Assembly (NCBI GenBank): GCA_030524315.1 | Contig: JAUNGU010000005.1 | Span: 1 to 55,292 of the forward strand | DNA length: 55,292 nucleotides | Reading direction: 5' to 3' | DNA from: Peptococcaceae bacterium | GTDB lineage: Bacteria; Bacillota; Peptococcia; Peptococcales; Peptococcaceae | Notes under the pieces: model-generated | The model's input: the letters and a program-made list of their open reading frames with translations, nothing else | Database searches by the model: none | What the model was told of the DNA's origin: nothing | Shown: positions 33,668-40,922 of the stretch, one piece after another | Layout of the letters: every line of letters begins with the position of its first letter | How positions within the stretch are numbered: position 1 is the stretch's first letter | Program-made: the position numbers and the translations under genes

Positions 33668-34363
33668 GTGGCTATCGATACGCTGCTCATTGATTTGGAT
33701 AATACCCTTTTGGATTTTTACGCTGCCGAGGATCAGGTGCTGGGCCGCGCCTTGACGGCTTCTGGTATCGCTCCGACGCCGGCGGTATTGGCAAGCTACC
33801 AGCGCATCAACCACGCCCTCTGGCGGGATCTCGAGCACGGCGAGATCGCCATCGATGCGCTGGGTGTGCGCCGCTTTGCCCTGCTTTTGGCCGAGGAGGG
33901 CATCACCGAGGTCGACGCTCAGAGTGTCTCTGACACCTACGAGGCCATGCTTCAGCAGGTGCGCTGCTTCATGCCCGGCGCCGAGGTGCTGCTTGACGCC
34001 CTCAGCGGCGCTTACCGCTTGTATCTTGTGACCAACGGCATGGGCAGCGTCCAATACGGGCGCGTGGCGCAGGCGGACATCGGCCATTATTTTGACGGCA
34101 TCTTTGTCTCTAGCGACATTGGCCACGTCAAGCCGAGCCGTGCATTTTTTGCCGCCTGCTTTGCCCGGATGGCGGACTTTGACCCTGCGCGTACGGCCAT
34201 CATTGGCGACGGTCTCAACTCGGACATTCGCGGCGGCATCCAGGCGGGGATTCACACCCTCTGGTATAATCCGCGCCACGAAGAGAACACCGGCCCTTGG
34301 CAGCCAGAGGCCGAAACCGACGATTTATTAGAGATCCCAAAGATTCTGAAAATGTGGCAATAG
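33668..34363 (+). CDS. YjjG-type HAD hydrolase (pyrimidine 5'-nucleotidase)
   Basis: The 231-residue HAD phosphatase has motif I DLDNTLLDF with nucleophile Asp9, a helical cap (about 15-90), motif II LVTNG near 117-121, motif III Lys in HVKPSRAFF and motif IV IIGDGLNSDI near 178. The DNTLLDF start and GDGLNSDIRGG end are typical of YjjG, which dephosphorylates non-canonical pyrimidine nucleotides. The start is GTG at 33668, 8 bases after GGGAGG; no ATG fits. Possibly co-regulated with the upstream permease despite the terminator. Confidence 0.85.
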   Translation: MAIDTLLIDLDNTLLDFYAAEDQVLGRALTASGIAPTPAVLASYQRINHALWRDLEHGEIAIDALGVRRFALLLAEEGITEVDAQSVSDTYEAMLQQVRCFMPGAEVLLDALSGAYRLYLVTNGMGSVQYGRVAQADIGHYFDGIFVSSDIGHVKPSRAFFAACFARMADFDPARTAIIGDGLNSDIRGGIQAGIHTLWYNPRHEENTGPWQPEAETDDLLEIPKILKMWQ

Positions 34364-34382
34364 CGCCTTTTTTTGAAAGAAA

Positions 34383-34397
34383 CTAGAACTATTCTAA
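34383..34397. promoter_or_regulatory. candidate PerR/Fur-type box
   Basis: The 15-mer centred on 34390 reads CTAGAAC-T-ATTCTAA, a 7-1-7 dyad agreeing with 11 of 15 positions of the PerR consensus. It ends 8 bases before the -35 box of the rubrerythrin promoter. Confidence 0.5.
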
Positions 34398-34405
34398 AAT
34401 AAGAC

Positions 34406-34434
34406 TTGACGAGGAAGGTTGCGCGATATATAAT
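34406..34434 (+). promoter_or_regulatory. strong promoter of reverse rubrerythrin
   Basis: TTGACG (34406-34411), exactly 17 bp, then TATAAT (34429-34434). An untranslated leader of about 68 bases follows. Confidence 0.85.
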
Positions 34435-34508
34435 AAAACCATCAAGAAGCGGATAACTCTTGAGAACTAAGTAGAGAAGAATATTTTTAGAAGAGGAGAT
34501 TGATAACT

Positions 34509-35051
34509 ATGACTAAATGGGTTTGCAGTGTATGCGGTTATGTTTACGAAGGCGAACAAGCACCAGAAAAATGCCCACAGTGCGGTGCGCCAGCAGAAAA
34601 GTTTGTTGAACAGTCCGGCGAAATGACCTGGGCAGCTGAACACGTTGTCGGCGTTGCTCACGACGTTCCAGCTGACATCAGAGCTGACCTCGAAGCCAAC
34701 TTCCAGGGTGAATGCACCGAAGTTGGTATGTACCTGGCTATGGCCCGCGTTGCCCATCGCGAAGGCTATCCAGAAGTTGGTCTGTACTACGAAAAGGCTG
34801 CTTGGGAAGAAGCAGAACACGCTTCCAAGTTTGCTGAACTCCTTGGCGATGTCATCACCGACTCCACCAAGAAGAACCTGGAAATGCGCATCGAAGCCGA
34901 AAACGGTGCAACCGCTGGTAAGACCGACCTGGCTAAGCGCGCAAAAGCCCTCAACCTGGATGCTGTTCATGACACCGTTCATGAAATGGCTCGCGACGAA
35001 GCCCGTCACGGCAAAGCATTCAAGGGTCTGCATGACAGATACTTTGGTTAA
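34509..35051 (+). CDS. reverse rubrerythrin (rubredoxin-first NADH peroxidase component)
   Basis: The 180-residue protein has an N-terminal rubredoxin domain (two CxxC pairs: CSVCGY and CPQCGAP, residues about 6-27), followed by the four-helix diiron domain (about 45-178). The diiron domain has [13 protein letters not shown] and DEARHG carrying Glu/His ligands. This domain order is the reverse of classical rubrerythrin and matches the clostridial revRbr that reduces hydrogen peroxide and oxygen. Codon use is highly biased, suggesting strong expression. AGAGGAG lies before the ATG. It neighbours ferritin, forming a peroxide/iron defence group; a Fur/PerR-like box lies upstream. Confidence 0.93.
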   Translation: MTKWVCSVCGYVYEGEQAPEKCPQCGAPAEKFVEQSGEMTWAAEHVVGVAHDVPADIRADLEANFQGECTEVGMYLAMARVAHREGYPEVGLYYEKAAWEEAEHASKFAELLGDVITDSTKKNLEMRIEAENGATAGKTDLAKRAKALNLDAVHDTVHEMARDEARHGKAFKGLHDRYFG

Positions 35052-35060
35052 TCGATTTTT

Positions 35061-35087
35061 CAAAGCAGGAGCTCGCTCCTGCTTTCT
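35061..35087 (+). terminator. terminator after reverse rubrerythrin
   Basis: AAAGCAGGAG pairs with CTCCTGCTTT around CTCG, then TCTTC. Confidence 0.8.
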
Positions 35088-35139
35088 TCATTAGTCGACT
35101 GGAAAATATCTCATAAATTTCGAAAGGAAGTCTTATATT

Positions 35140-35649
35140 ATGGATCAGAAAGTCGCAGAATTGCTCAATCAGCAAATCAACAAAGAATTTTACAGTGCCT
35201 ATCTCTATCTCGAACTGTCCGTTTACTACGAAGAAAACGACCTCGACGGTTTTGCCAACTGGTACATGGTGCAAACCCAGGAGGAACGCGACCATGCCAT
35301 GCTGATGATTCAGTATCTGCAAAAGAACAGCGCCCCTGTCACCCTGGATACCGTTGAAAAGCCAGAGGTCAAGCTGGGTAACGTCAAGGATCCACTCGTC
35401 GTTGCCGCTCAGCACGAAAAATACGTCACCGGCCTCATCAACAACATCTATGACGCCGCTTACCAGGCCAAGGATTTCCGCACCATGCAATTCCTCGACT
35501 GGTTCGTCAAGGAACAAGCTGAAGAAGAAAAGACCGCCGATGGTCTCGTCAAGAAATACGACCTCTTTGGCACCGATCCAAAGGGCCTCTACCTCCTCGA
35601 CCAGGAATTGGCTGCCCGCACCTATGCAGCCCCAACCCTGACCGTCTAA
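35140..35649 (+). CDS. ftnA: bacterial non-haem ferritin
   Basis: The 169-residue FtnA-type ferritin is a four-helix bundle with ferroxidase ligands in INKEFYSAYLYLE (Glu17), EERDHAM (Glu50, His53) and EQAEEEK (Glu127, Gln or Glu nearby), at the spacing known for bacterial ferritins. It forms 24-subunit cages that oxidise Fe(II) and store Fe(III). GAAAGGAAG precedes the ATG. It follows the rubrerythrin terminator by 55 bases; I see no convincing separate promoter. Codon bias indicates high expression. Confidence 0.92.
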   Translation: MDQKVAELLNQQINKEFYSAYLYLELSVYYEENDLDGFANWYMVQTQEERDHAMLMIQYLQKNSAPVTLDTVEKPEVKLGNVKDPLVVAAQHEKYVTGLINNIYDAAYQAKDFRTMQFLDWFVKEQAEEEKTADGLVKKYDLFGTDPKGLYLLDQELAARTYAAPTLTV

Positions 35650-35660
35650 GGTGATACATG

Positions 35661-35701
35661 CAAAAAAATCGTCGCTTGCGCGTGCAGGCGACGATTTTTT
35701 G
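35661..35701. terminator. bidirectional terminator between ferritin and MATE genes
   Basis: AAAAATCGTCGC pairs with GCGACGATTTTTT; it serves both converging genes. Confidence 0.88.
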
Positions 35702-35708
35702 TGCAGAT

Positions 35709-37043
35709 TTATAATTGCTGCGCCCCCATCATGCGGCGGTAGCGGCTGTTGCAGCGGTGCAGGGCAAAGCAAACGACGACGAGGGTGATGGCCTCGGCGC
35801 TGGCAAAGGTGATCCAGACCCCCGTCATTCCCAGGAGGTGCGAGAGCACGAGGGCGCAAGGCACCGTGGCAATGATGCCGCGAAGGAGGGAGGTCAGCGT
35901 CGCCCAGTTGGCAGCAGTGGTGGCAGCAAGATAGCTCGTCGCCGCCAGATTGAGCGACGCCAACAGATAGCCCGGGAAGTAGAGCTTGACGCCGGAGACG
36001 GCGAGGGTTTGCATCTGGGCGTTGCCCTCGCTGTTGAAAATGGCAGCGATCGGGTCTGCAAAGACGTGGGTCACGGCGACAATCACCACGGCAATGGCAA
36101 AGCCCGTCGCCAGCGCCAGCTCGAGGCTCTTGGCCAGGCTCAGCCAGTGTTTTTCGCCGTAGTATTGGGAAAAGAGGGGCTGGGCACCCTGGGAGAGGCC
36201 GTTGAATATCGCGCCCGCCACATAGGCGATGTTGGCAATGACGCCGTAGGCAGCGACGCCAATGTTGCCAACGAGGGCGAGAATGATAAAGTTAAAGACC
36301 AGCGTCGTGATCCCCAGCGCCAGCTCACCGACCAAGGCGGCAATGCCCAGGCGGCAGGAATTAATAAAGCGCACAAAGGACAGCACCGTCCCGCGTACAG
36401 AGAGGGACGAGCGCGCCGAGAGCAGGTGGCTAGAGTTGATGGCAATTGCCACCAGGGGTGAAATCGCCGTCGCCAGCGACGCCCCGGCAATGCCCATGCC
36501 CAGCGGGAACATCAGCACATAGTCCATGACAATGTTAAAGAGGCTCGATGCCAGCGTCGCAATCATGGCGATGCGCGGCGAGCCGTCGTTGCGCACAAAG
36601 GCGTCGCAAATATGGCTCCACATAAAGCACGGCGCCAGGCTCATGAAAATCATCGTGTAGGTCGTACCCAGCGAGAGGACGTTGCCGCGCGCGCCCAAGG
36701 CCAAGAGCAGCGGCTCGTGAAAAAAGATGGCCACAATCATAAAGGGCAGGCTACAGAGAAAGGCAAAGAACAGCGCGTTGCCAAAATACTGGTCCGCCTC
36801 GGGGCTGTTCATGGCGCGCAGCAGGCGAAACCGCGTCGCCGAGCCGATGGCGATCATATTGCCAATGCCAAAGAGCAGGCTGTAGAGCGGCAGCACGAGA
36901 TTGAGCGCCGTGAGCCCGTCGGCGCCGACACCTTTGGCGATGAAGTAGGTGTCGGCGAGCATGTACGCCGAGATGCCGATCATGCCAAAAATGTTCGGCG
37001 TCACATAGCGGAAAAATTTGCGAGGAATGGAAACGTCAGACAC
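35709..37043 (-). CDS. MATE-family multidrug/Na+ efflux transporter
   Basis: This 444-residue membrane protein has twelve predicted helices in two similar halves, a family trait (VTPNIFGMIGISAYMLADTYF in helix 1 and GELALGITTLVFNFIIL in helix 7). The start is GTG at 37043, 5 bases after AAAGGAGG; the upstream ATG alternative has no ribosome-binding site. Expected role: cation- or proton-driven export of drugs or metabolites. It is a single gene, divergent from the ArsC/Spx-like gene. Confidence 0.88.
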   Translation of the reverse strand: MSDVSIPRKFFRYVTPNIFGMIGISAYMLADTYFIAKGVGADGLTALNLVLPLYSLLFGIGNMIAIGSATRFRLLRAMNSPEADQYFGNALFFAFLCSLPFMIVAIFFHEPLLLALGARGNVLSLGTTYTMIFMSLAPCFMWSHICDAFVRNDGSPRIAMIATLASSLFNIVMDYVLMFPLGMGIAGASLATAISPLVAIAINSSHLLSARSSLSVRGTVLSFVRFINSCRLGIAALVGELALGITTLVFNFIILALVGNIGVAAYGVIANIAYVAGAIFNGLSQGAQPLFSQYYGEKHWLSLAKSLELALATGFAIAVVIVAVTHVFADPIAAIFNSEGNAQMQTLAVSGVKLYFPGYLLASLNLAATSYLAATTAANWATLTSLLRGIIATVPCALVLSHLLGMTGVWITFASAEAITLVVVCFALHRCNSRYRRMMGAQQL

Positions 37044-37153
37044 GGCGGCCTCCTTTTGCAATAAAAAACTCAGACAAACAAGCTCTATCATAGCATAGAC
37101 GGTGCGCCTCGTGCTATACTGGAGTTAATAATTATTCTCAAAGGAGGATTTCT

Positions 37154-37510
37154 ATGAAACCCTTGGTTCTCTATTATGCAAAATGCTCCACCTGCAAAAA
37201 AGCCCTCAAGTGGCTCGACGACCACGGCGTCGACTACGACGGCCGCGCCATTGTCGAGGATCATCCCTCTTCCGACGAGCTGGGCGCGTGGATCAGCGCC
37301 AGCGGCCTGCCGATCAAGCGCTTTTTTAACACCAGCGGCATGAAGTACCGCGAGCTCGGCCTCAAGGACAAGCTTGCGACTATGAGCGAGGACGAGCAGA
37401 TCGCCCTCCTTGCCACCGATGGCATGCTCGTCAAACGGCCGCTTCTTGTGAGCGATGCGGTGATTTGGCCGGGCTTCAAGGAAGCCGAATGGCAAAAGCT
37501 CCTATCCTGA
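37154..37510 (+). CDS. ArsC/Spx-family thioredoxin-fold protein
   Basis: The 118-residue protein has the glutaredoxin-like fold of the ArsC/YffB/Spx group: YYAKCSTCKKALKWL with Cys11 and Cys14 as a CxxC, FFNTSGMKYRELGLKDKL in the middle and KRPLLVSDAVIWPGF at the end. The CxxC is as in Spx and MgsR, but the pattern is closest to the YffB/ArsC-like reductases of Firmicutes. A TATACT at 37115-37120 is a likely -10 box and AAAGGAGG precedes the ATG. It could be a thiol reductase or an RNA-polymerase-binding stress regulator; sequence alone does not decide. Confidence 0.85.
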   Translation: MKPLVLYYAKCSTCKKALKWLDDHGVDYDGRAIVEDHPSSDELGAWISASGLPIKRFFNTSGMKYRELGLKDKLATMSEDEQIALLATDGMLVKRPLLVSDAVIWPGFKEAEWQKLLS

Positions 37511-37518
37511 GCACACAA

Positions 37519-37563
37519 AAAGAGCGCTCGCATTTCTGCCGTAGCAAAATGCGAGCGCTTTGT
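37519..37563. terminator. bidirectional terminator
   Basis: AAAGAGCGCTCGCATTT pairs with AAAATGCGAGCGCTTT between converging genes. Confidence 0.88.
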
Positions 37564-37956
37564 TTAATTTTTGCGAGCGTCGCTGGCGGACGCCTTTTCT
37601 AGCGCCTCGCCAACGCCCTGGCGCAGGGCCTCGGCGGTTTTTGTCGCGCCACTGATGCCGTCGACATCGTAGGTCTGCTGCTTGATCATGGCCTTTGGCA
37701 TCTCCTTGATGGCGACGCCGCCGCGGTCCGGCGTTTCCTCGTTGTCGCCAACCTGGATGTCGGCGAGCTTGCCGCCTTCGATGACCACCTTCAGCGAAAA
37801 ATCGCCGTGGTAACCACGGACTTGCTCGGTGTAGGTGCCGTCGGTCCAGCTGCCCGATGGGGCGATGTCATAGCTTTCTTCCTGGCCGCAGGCGCTCAGG
37901 CTAGTGGCGACAACGAGCGCCATGGCCAAGAGCCCACATTTTTTTCTTATGTTCAT
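37564..37956 (-). CDS. FMN-binding domain lipoprotein
   Basis: The 130-residue secreted lipoprotein has a signal peptide (1-22) ending in the lipobox LSAC. An FMN_bind domain (about 40-125) follows, with YHGDFSLKVVIEGGKL and the DGISGATKTAEAL motif, whose Thr accepts covalent FMN in Rnf/Nqr and extracellular electron-transfer proteins. GGAG lies 10 bases before the ATG at 37956. It probably carries electrons on the outer face of the membrane; no ApbE flavin transferase is nearby in the window. Confidence 0.88.
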   Translation of the reverse strand: MNIRKKCGLLAMALVVATSLSACGQEESYDIAPSGSWTDGTYTEQVRGYHGDFSLKVVIEGGKLADIQVGDNEETPDRGGVAIKEMPKAMIKQQTYDVDGISGATKTAEALRQGVGEALEKASASDARKN

Positions 37957-38065
37957 ATCGGCGATGCTCCATTCCTTTTCAATCATTACGCCCATTCTAC
38001 CCTAGTCAGAAATAGGTGTAAACAGCTTCATCCATTAAATTTACCCGACGAAAGGAGTCCTTCCC

Positions 38066-38905
38066 ATGGATCTCGATACCCTCACCTCCGCCATTCGTAG
38101 CCGCAAGAGCGTGCGCAGCTATGCGCCCGAGCCCCTCTCGGCCCACGATGACGCCATCCTCGATGTCGCCCTGCACACGGCGAGCAATCCCTTTGGCGAG
38201 ACGGTCCATCTCTACAAGCTCGCGCAGGACACTGCTGCCCGCGGCGAGCGTCTCGGCACCTACGGCATCATCCGCGGCGCCCAGACCTTCATTGGCGCAA
38301 GCGCCCAGCCGACGCCGCTGGCACCCCTGGCGCTGGGCTACGAGGTAGAGCAGGTGATTTTGCGCCTCACGGCGGCGGGACTCGGCACCGTCTGGCTCGG
38401 CGGCACCTTCAAGCGCAGCGCCTTTGCCCGCGCCATGGGCGTGCCCGCGAGCGAGTGGTTTCCGGCGATTGTCCCCGTGGGCGTCGCGGCAGCTAAGCGC
38501 GGCAGCGCCGAGCGGCTCATGCGCGTCGTCGCCAAATCCGACCAGCGCGAGGCCTGGCGCGATCTCTTCACCGAGGACGGCTTCCAGATTCAGCTCAGCG
38601 AAGAGGCCGCCGGACGCTACGCCCTGCCGCTCGAGATGCTGCGCCTGGCGCCATCGGCCCTCAACGCCCAGCCCTGGCGCGTCGTCAAGGCCGGGCGCGC
38701 CTTCCATTTTTTCGAGACCCACAAGACCGGCTCGAGCGTTAATGAGGCGCGGCTCAAGGGCGTCGACCTCGGCATCGCCATCGCCCATTTTCACCTCACC
38801 GCCCAGGCGCTGGATCTCGCGGGCCACTTCGCTGTGCAGCCGCTGGCGGGCGTTCACATTCCCGAAAACACCATCTACCACATCTCCTGGATCTGCGACG
38901 ACTAA
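38066..38905 (+). CDS. nitroreductase-family FMN protein (two-domain, TM1586-like)
   Basis: The 279-residue protein starts with the nitroreductase signature AIRSRKSVRSYAPEPLS (residues 9-25). It has AAGLGTVWLGGTF near residue 105 and a second half with LRLAPSALNAQPWRVV, the duplicated layout of the TM1586 group. AAAGGAG precedes the ATG. The family binds FMN and reduces nitro, quinone or other acceptors with NAD(P)H. Only 161 bases from the divergent lipoprotein gene, so the promoters may interact. Confidence 0.85.
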   Translation: MDLDTLTSAIRSRKSVRSYAPEPLSAHDDAILDVALHTASNPFGETVHLYKLAQDTAARGERLGTYGIIRGAQTFIGASAQPTPLAPLALGYEVEQVILRLTAAGLGTVWLGGTFKRSAFARAMGVPASEWFPAIVPVGVAAAKRGSAERLMRVVAKSDQREAWRDLFTEDGFQIQLSEEAAGRYALPLEMLRLAPSALNAQPWRVVKAGRAFHFFETHKTGSSVNEARLKGVDLGIAIAHFHLTAQALDLAGHFAVQPLAGVHIPENTIYHISWICDD

Positions 38906-38968
38906 TCCCTAGTGAAAGAATGGATTAGATAAGATTTGCCGATAGCCGTCGCCTTCCGACAAAAATTG

Positions 38969-39007
38969 GCGCAAATGCGATAGTGGCGCGCCTTTGCGCA
39001 AATGTGA
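38969..39007. repeat. direct repeat upstream of the SDR gene
   Basis: GCGCAAATGCGA (38969-38980) and GCGCAAATGTGA (38996-39007), 27 bases apart, lie just upstream of the -35 box. They could be activator sites. Confidence 0.5.
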
Positions 39008-39023
39008 GCGCACCTCTCATGGT

Positions 39024-39052
39024 TTGACCCTCGCGGACAATCGTCCTATAAT
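39024..39052 (+). promoter_or_regulatory. promoter of the 7-alpha-HSDH-like gene
   Basis: TTGACC (39024-39029), 17 bp, TATAAT (39047-39052), 47 bases before the start. Confidence 0.8.
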
Positions 39053-39098
39053 GAAGGAAATCCAATCGACAATACAAAACGAACAGGAGGCATTCACC

Positions 39099-39896
39099 AT
39101 GAGATTAAAAGATAAAGTTGTCCTCGTCACTGCATCCACCCGCGGCATCGGCTTGGCCACCGTCAAGGCCTGCGCCGCTGAAGGTGCCATCGTTTACATG
39201 GCCGCCCGCAACGAAGCGCGCGCCCAGGGCGTCATCGACGCGCTCGCCGCTAAGGGCCAGACCGTCAAATTTGTCTACAACGACGCGTCCAAGCCGGAAA
39301 CCTTCACCACCATGATCGACGACGTCGTCGCCGCCGAAGGCCGTCTGGATGTGCTCGTCAACAATTTTGGCACCTCCGACCCAACCAAGGACCTGCAGAT
39401 TGCAAACACTGATCCGCAGTATTTCCTCGACACCCTCCAGACCAACCTCAACAGCGTCTTTAGCGCCAGCCAGCGCGCCGTCAAGCAAATGCGCGAGCAG
39501 GAAAAGGGCGGCAGCATCGTCAATATTTCCTCTATCGGCGGCGCCGTGCCAGACATTTCGCAAATCGCCTACGGCACCAGCAAGGCCGCCATCAACTACC
39601 TGACCAAGCTCATTGCCGTTCAGGAAGGGCGCAACGGCATCCGCTGCAATTCGGTCATGCCGGGGATGACCGCCACCGACGCCGTCAAGGACAACCTCAA
39701 CGACAGCTTCAAGGCCGTCTTTATGAAGAGCACCCCAGCCGGTCGCATGGCCGAGCCGGAGGAAATCGCCGCTGCCGTCGTCTATTTTGCCAGCGACGAC
39801 GCCGCCTACACCACAGGCCAGACCCTCGCCGTCGCCGGTGGCTTTGGCTTGGCAACGCCAGTCTATGGCGACTTCATCAACGCCGCCCGCTTCTAA
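39099..39896 (+). CDS. short-chain dehydrogenase, 7-alpha-hydroxysteroid dehydrogenase-like
   Basis: The 265-residue classical SDR has the cofactor loop TASTRGIG (residues 11-18), the NNFG motif, and the catalytic Ser in NISSIGG with YGTSK as Tyr-x3-Lys. Compared from memory with clostridial 7-alpha-HSDH, it shares the STRGIG loop, the AARNE/AARSE segment, AVPDISQIAY, GIRCNSVMPG and a GGFGLATPVY ending, more than a generic FabG would. It may therefore oxidise the 7-hydroxyl of bile acids, but other 3-oxoacyl or alcohol substrates remain possible. CAGGAGG precedes the ATG at 39099. It has a strong own promoter with a direct repeat upstream. Confidence 0.8.
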   Translation: MRLKDKVVLVTASTRGIGLATVKACAAEGAIVYMAARNEARAQGVIDALAAKGQTVKFVYNDASKPETFTTMIDDVVAAEGRLDVLVNNFGTSDPTKDLQIANTDPQYFLDTLQTNLNSVFSASQRAVKQMREQEKGGSIVNISSIGGAVPDISQIAYGTSKAAINYLTKLIAVQEGRNGIRCNSVMPGMTATDAVKDNLNDSFKAVFMKSTPAGRMAEPEEIAAAVVYFASDDAAYTTGQTLAVAGGFGLATPVYGDFINAARF

Positions 39897-39910
39897 ATGC
39901 AAACACATGC

Positions 39911-39941
39911 CGATGTCTCTATGGAGGCATCGGCTTTTTTG
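39911..39941 (+). terminator. terminator after the SDR gene
   Basis: GCCGATG pairs with CATCGGC, followed by TTTTTT. Confidence 0.85.
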
Positions 39942-40023
39942 CTGCGCGCAGGCGACTTGCTATTGGAAAAGCCGCGCCCCTCGGCTACAATAAAAGGAGC
40001 AACACTCAGAGGGGGAGAGAACA

Positions 40024-40752
40024 ATGGCAATCGGCTCATTCGCCGCATTCTGCGGCATCGTGCTGCTCGCGTCCATCGTCCAGGGCGTCAGCGGCTTTGC
40101 CTTCAGCATGGTCGTGCTGATGGTATTTCCATACATTTTTGGCTACACAAAATCCCTGGTGCTGGCAGCGCTCTTGGCCATGCTCATCGATTTTTTCAAC
40201 GCCTTTGTCTATCGCAAATACGTCGAGTGGCGCTGGGTGCCAAAATGGATGGCCGTCTTTCTCGTGGCTGACCTCGCCAGCGTCCTCGTTCTCAAGCGCG
40301 TCGGCGAGGATCCCATCTGGTACACCCTCATGGGCATCATTTTCATCGTCATGTCCGTCTATCTGCTCTGGGGCCAGCGCGTCATCCACGTCCAGGCCGG
40401 TAACCGCGCCATGGTCATTCTCGCCGCCCTAAGCGGCCTGGTCATGGGCGCCTTTGGCGTCGGCGGGCCGCTCATGGCCGCCTTTTTCCTCGAAGCCACC
40501 GACGACAAGGAGCACTACCTCGGCACCTCCCAATTCGTCGCCGGACTCACCCTCGGTGTCGACTTCCTCATGCGCGTCCTCAACGGCATGTTCACCACCG
40601 ACATCATCGGCTACAGCGCCCTCAGCCTCGTCTTTATGATCATTGGCCTCTTCATCGCCCGCAGCCTCGTCCGCCACATGGACGCCCTCACCCTGCGCAA
40701 ATTCATCTGCATCGTCATGATCCTCAATGGCATCGTCATGCTGTTTCACTAA
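40024..40752 (+). CDS. TauE/SafE (TSUP) family membrane exporter
   Basis: The 242-residue membrane protein has about seven helices. The two family repeats GVSGFAFSMVVLMVFPYIF (about 22-40) and GLVMGAFGVGGPLMAAFFL (about 138-156) are at matching positions. TSUP proteins move sulfite, sulfoacetate or other organosulfonates. AGGGGGAGAG precedes the ATG. It is a single gene between terminators. Confidence 0.88.
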   Translation: MAIGSFAAFCGIVLLASIVQGVSGFAFSMVVLMVFPYIFGYTKSLVLAALLAMLIDFFNAFVYRKYVEWRWVPKWMAVFLVADLASVLVLKRVGEDPIWYTLMGIIFIVMSVYLLWGQRVIHVQAGNRAMVILAALSGLVMGAFGVGGPLMAAFFLEATDDKEHYLGTSQFVAGLTLGVDFLMRVLNGMFTTDIIGYSALSLVFMIIGLFIARSLVRHMDALTLRKFICIVMILNGIVMLFH

Positions 40753-40758
40753 CCATCC

Positions 40759-40789
40759 AACACCCTCCCGCGCGGAGGGTGTTTTTTTG
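40759..40789 (+). terminator. terminator after the TauE-type gene
   Basis: ACACCCTCC pairs with GGAGGGTGT around a GC-rich loop and is followed by TTTTTTT. Confidence 0.9.
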
Positions 40790-40922
40790 TTGTGCGCTGA
40801 ACCGCGTTCACTAGCTGTTTGTTGGTATTTCAATAGCAAAAACCGTTCCACTTTTTTGACGGATATGTTAAAATAGTATCAGCGAATTTAGCGCAAAATC
40901 TTTTATTATGGAGGGAAATTTT

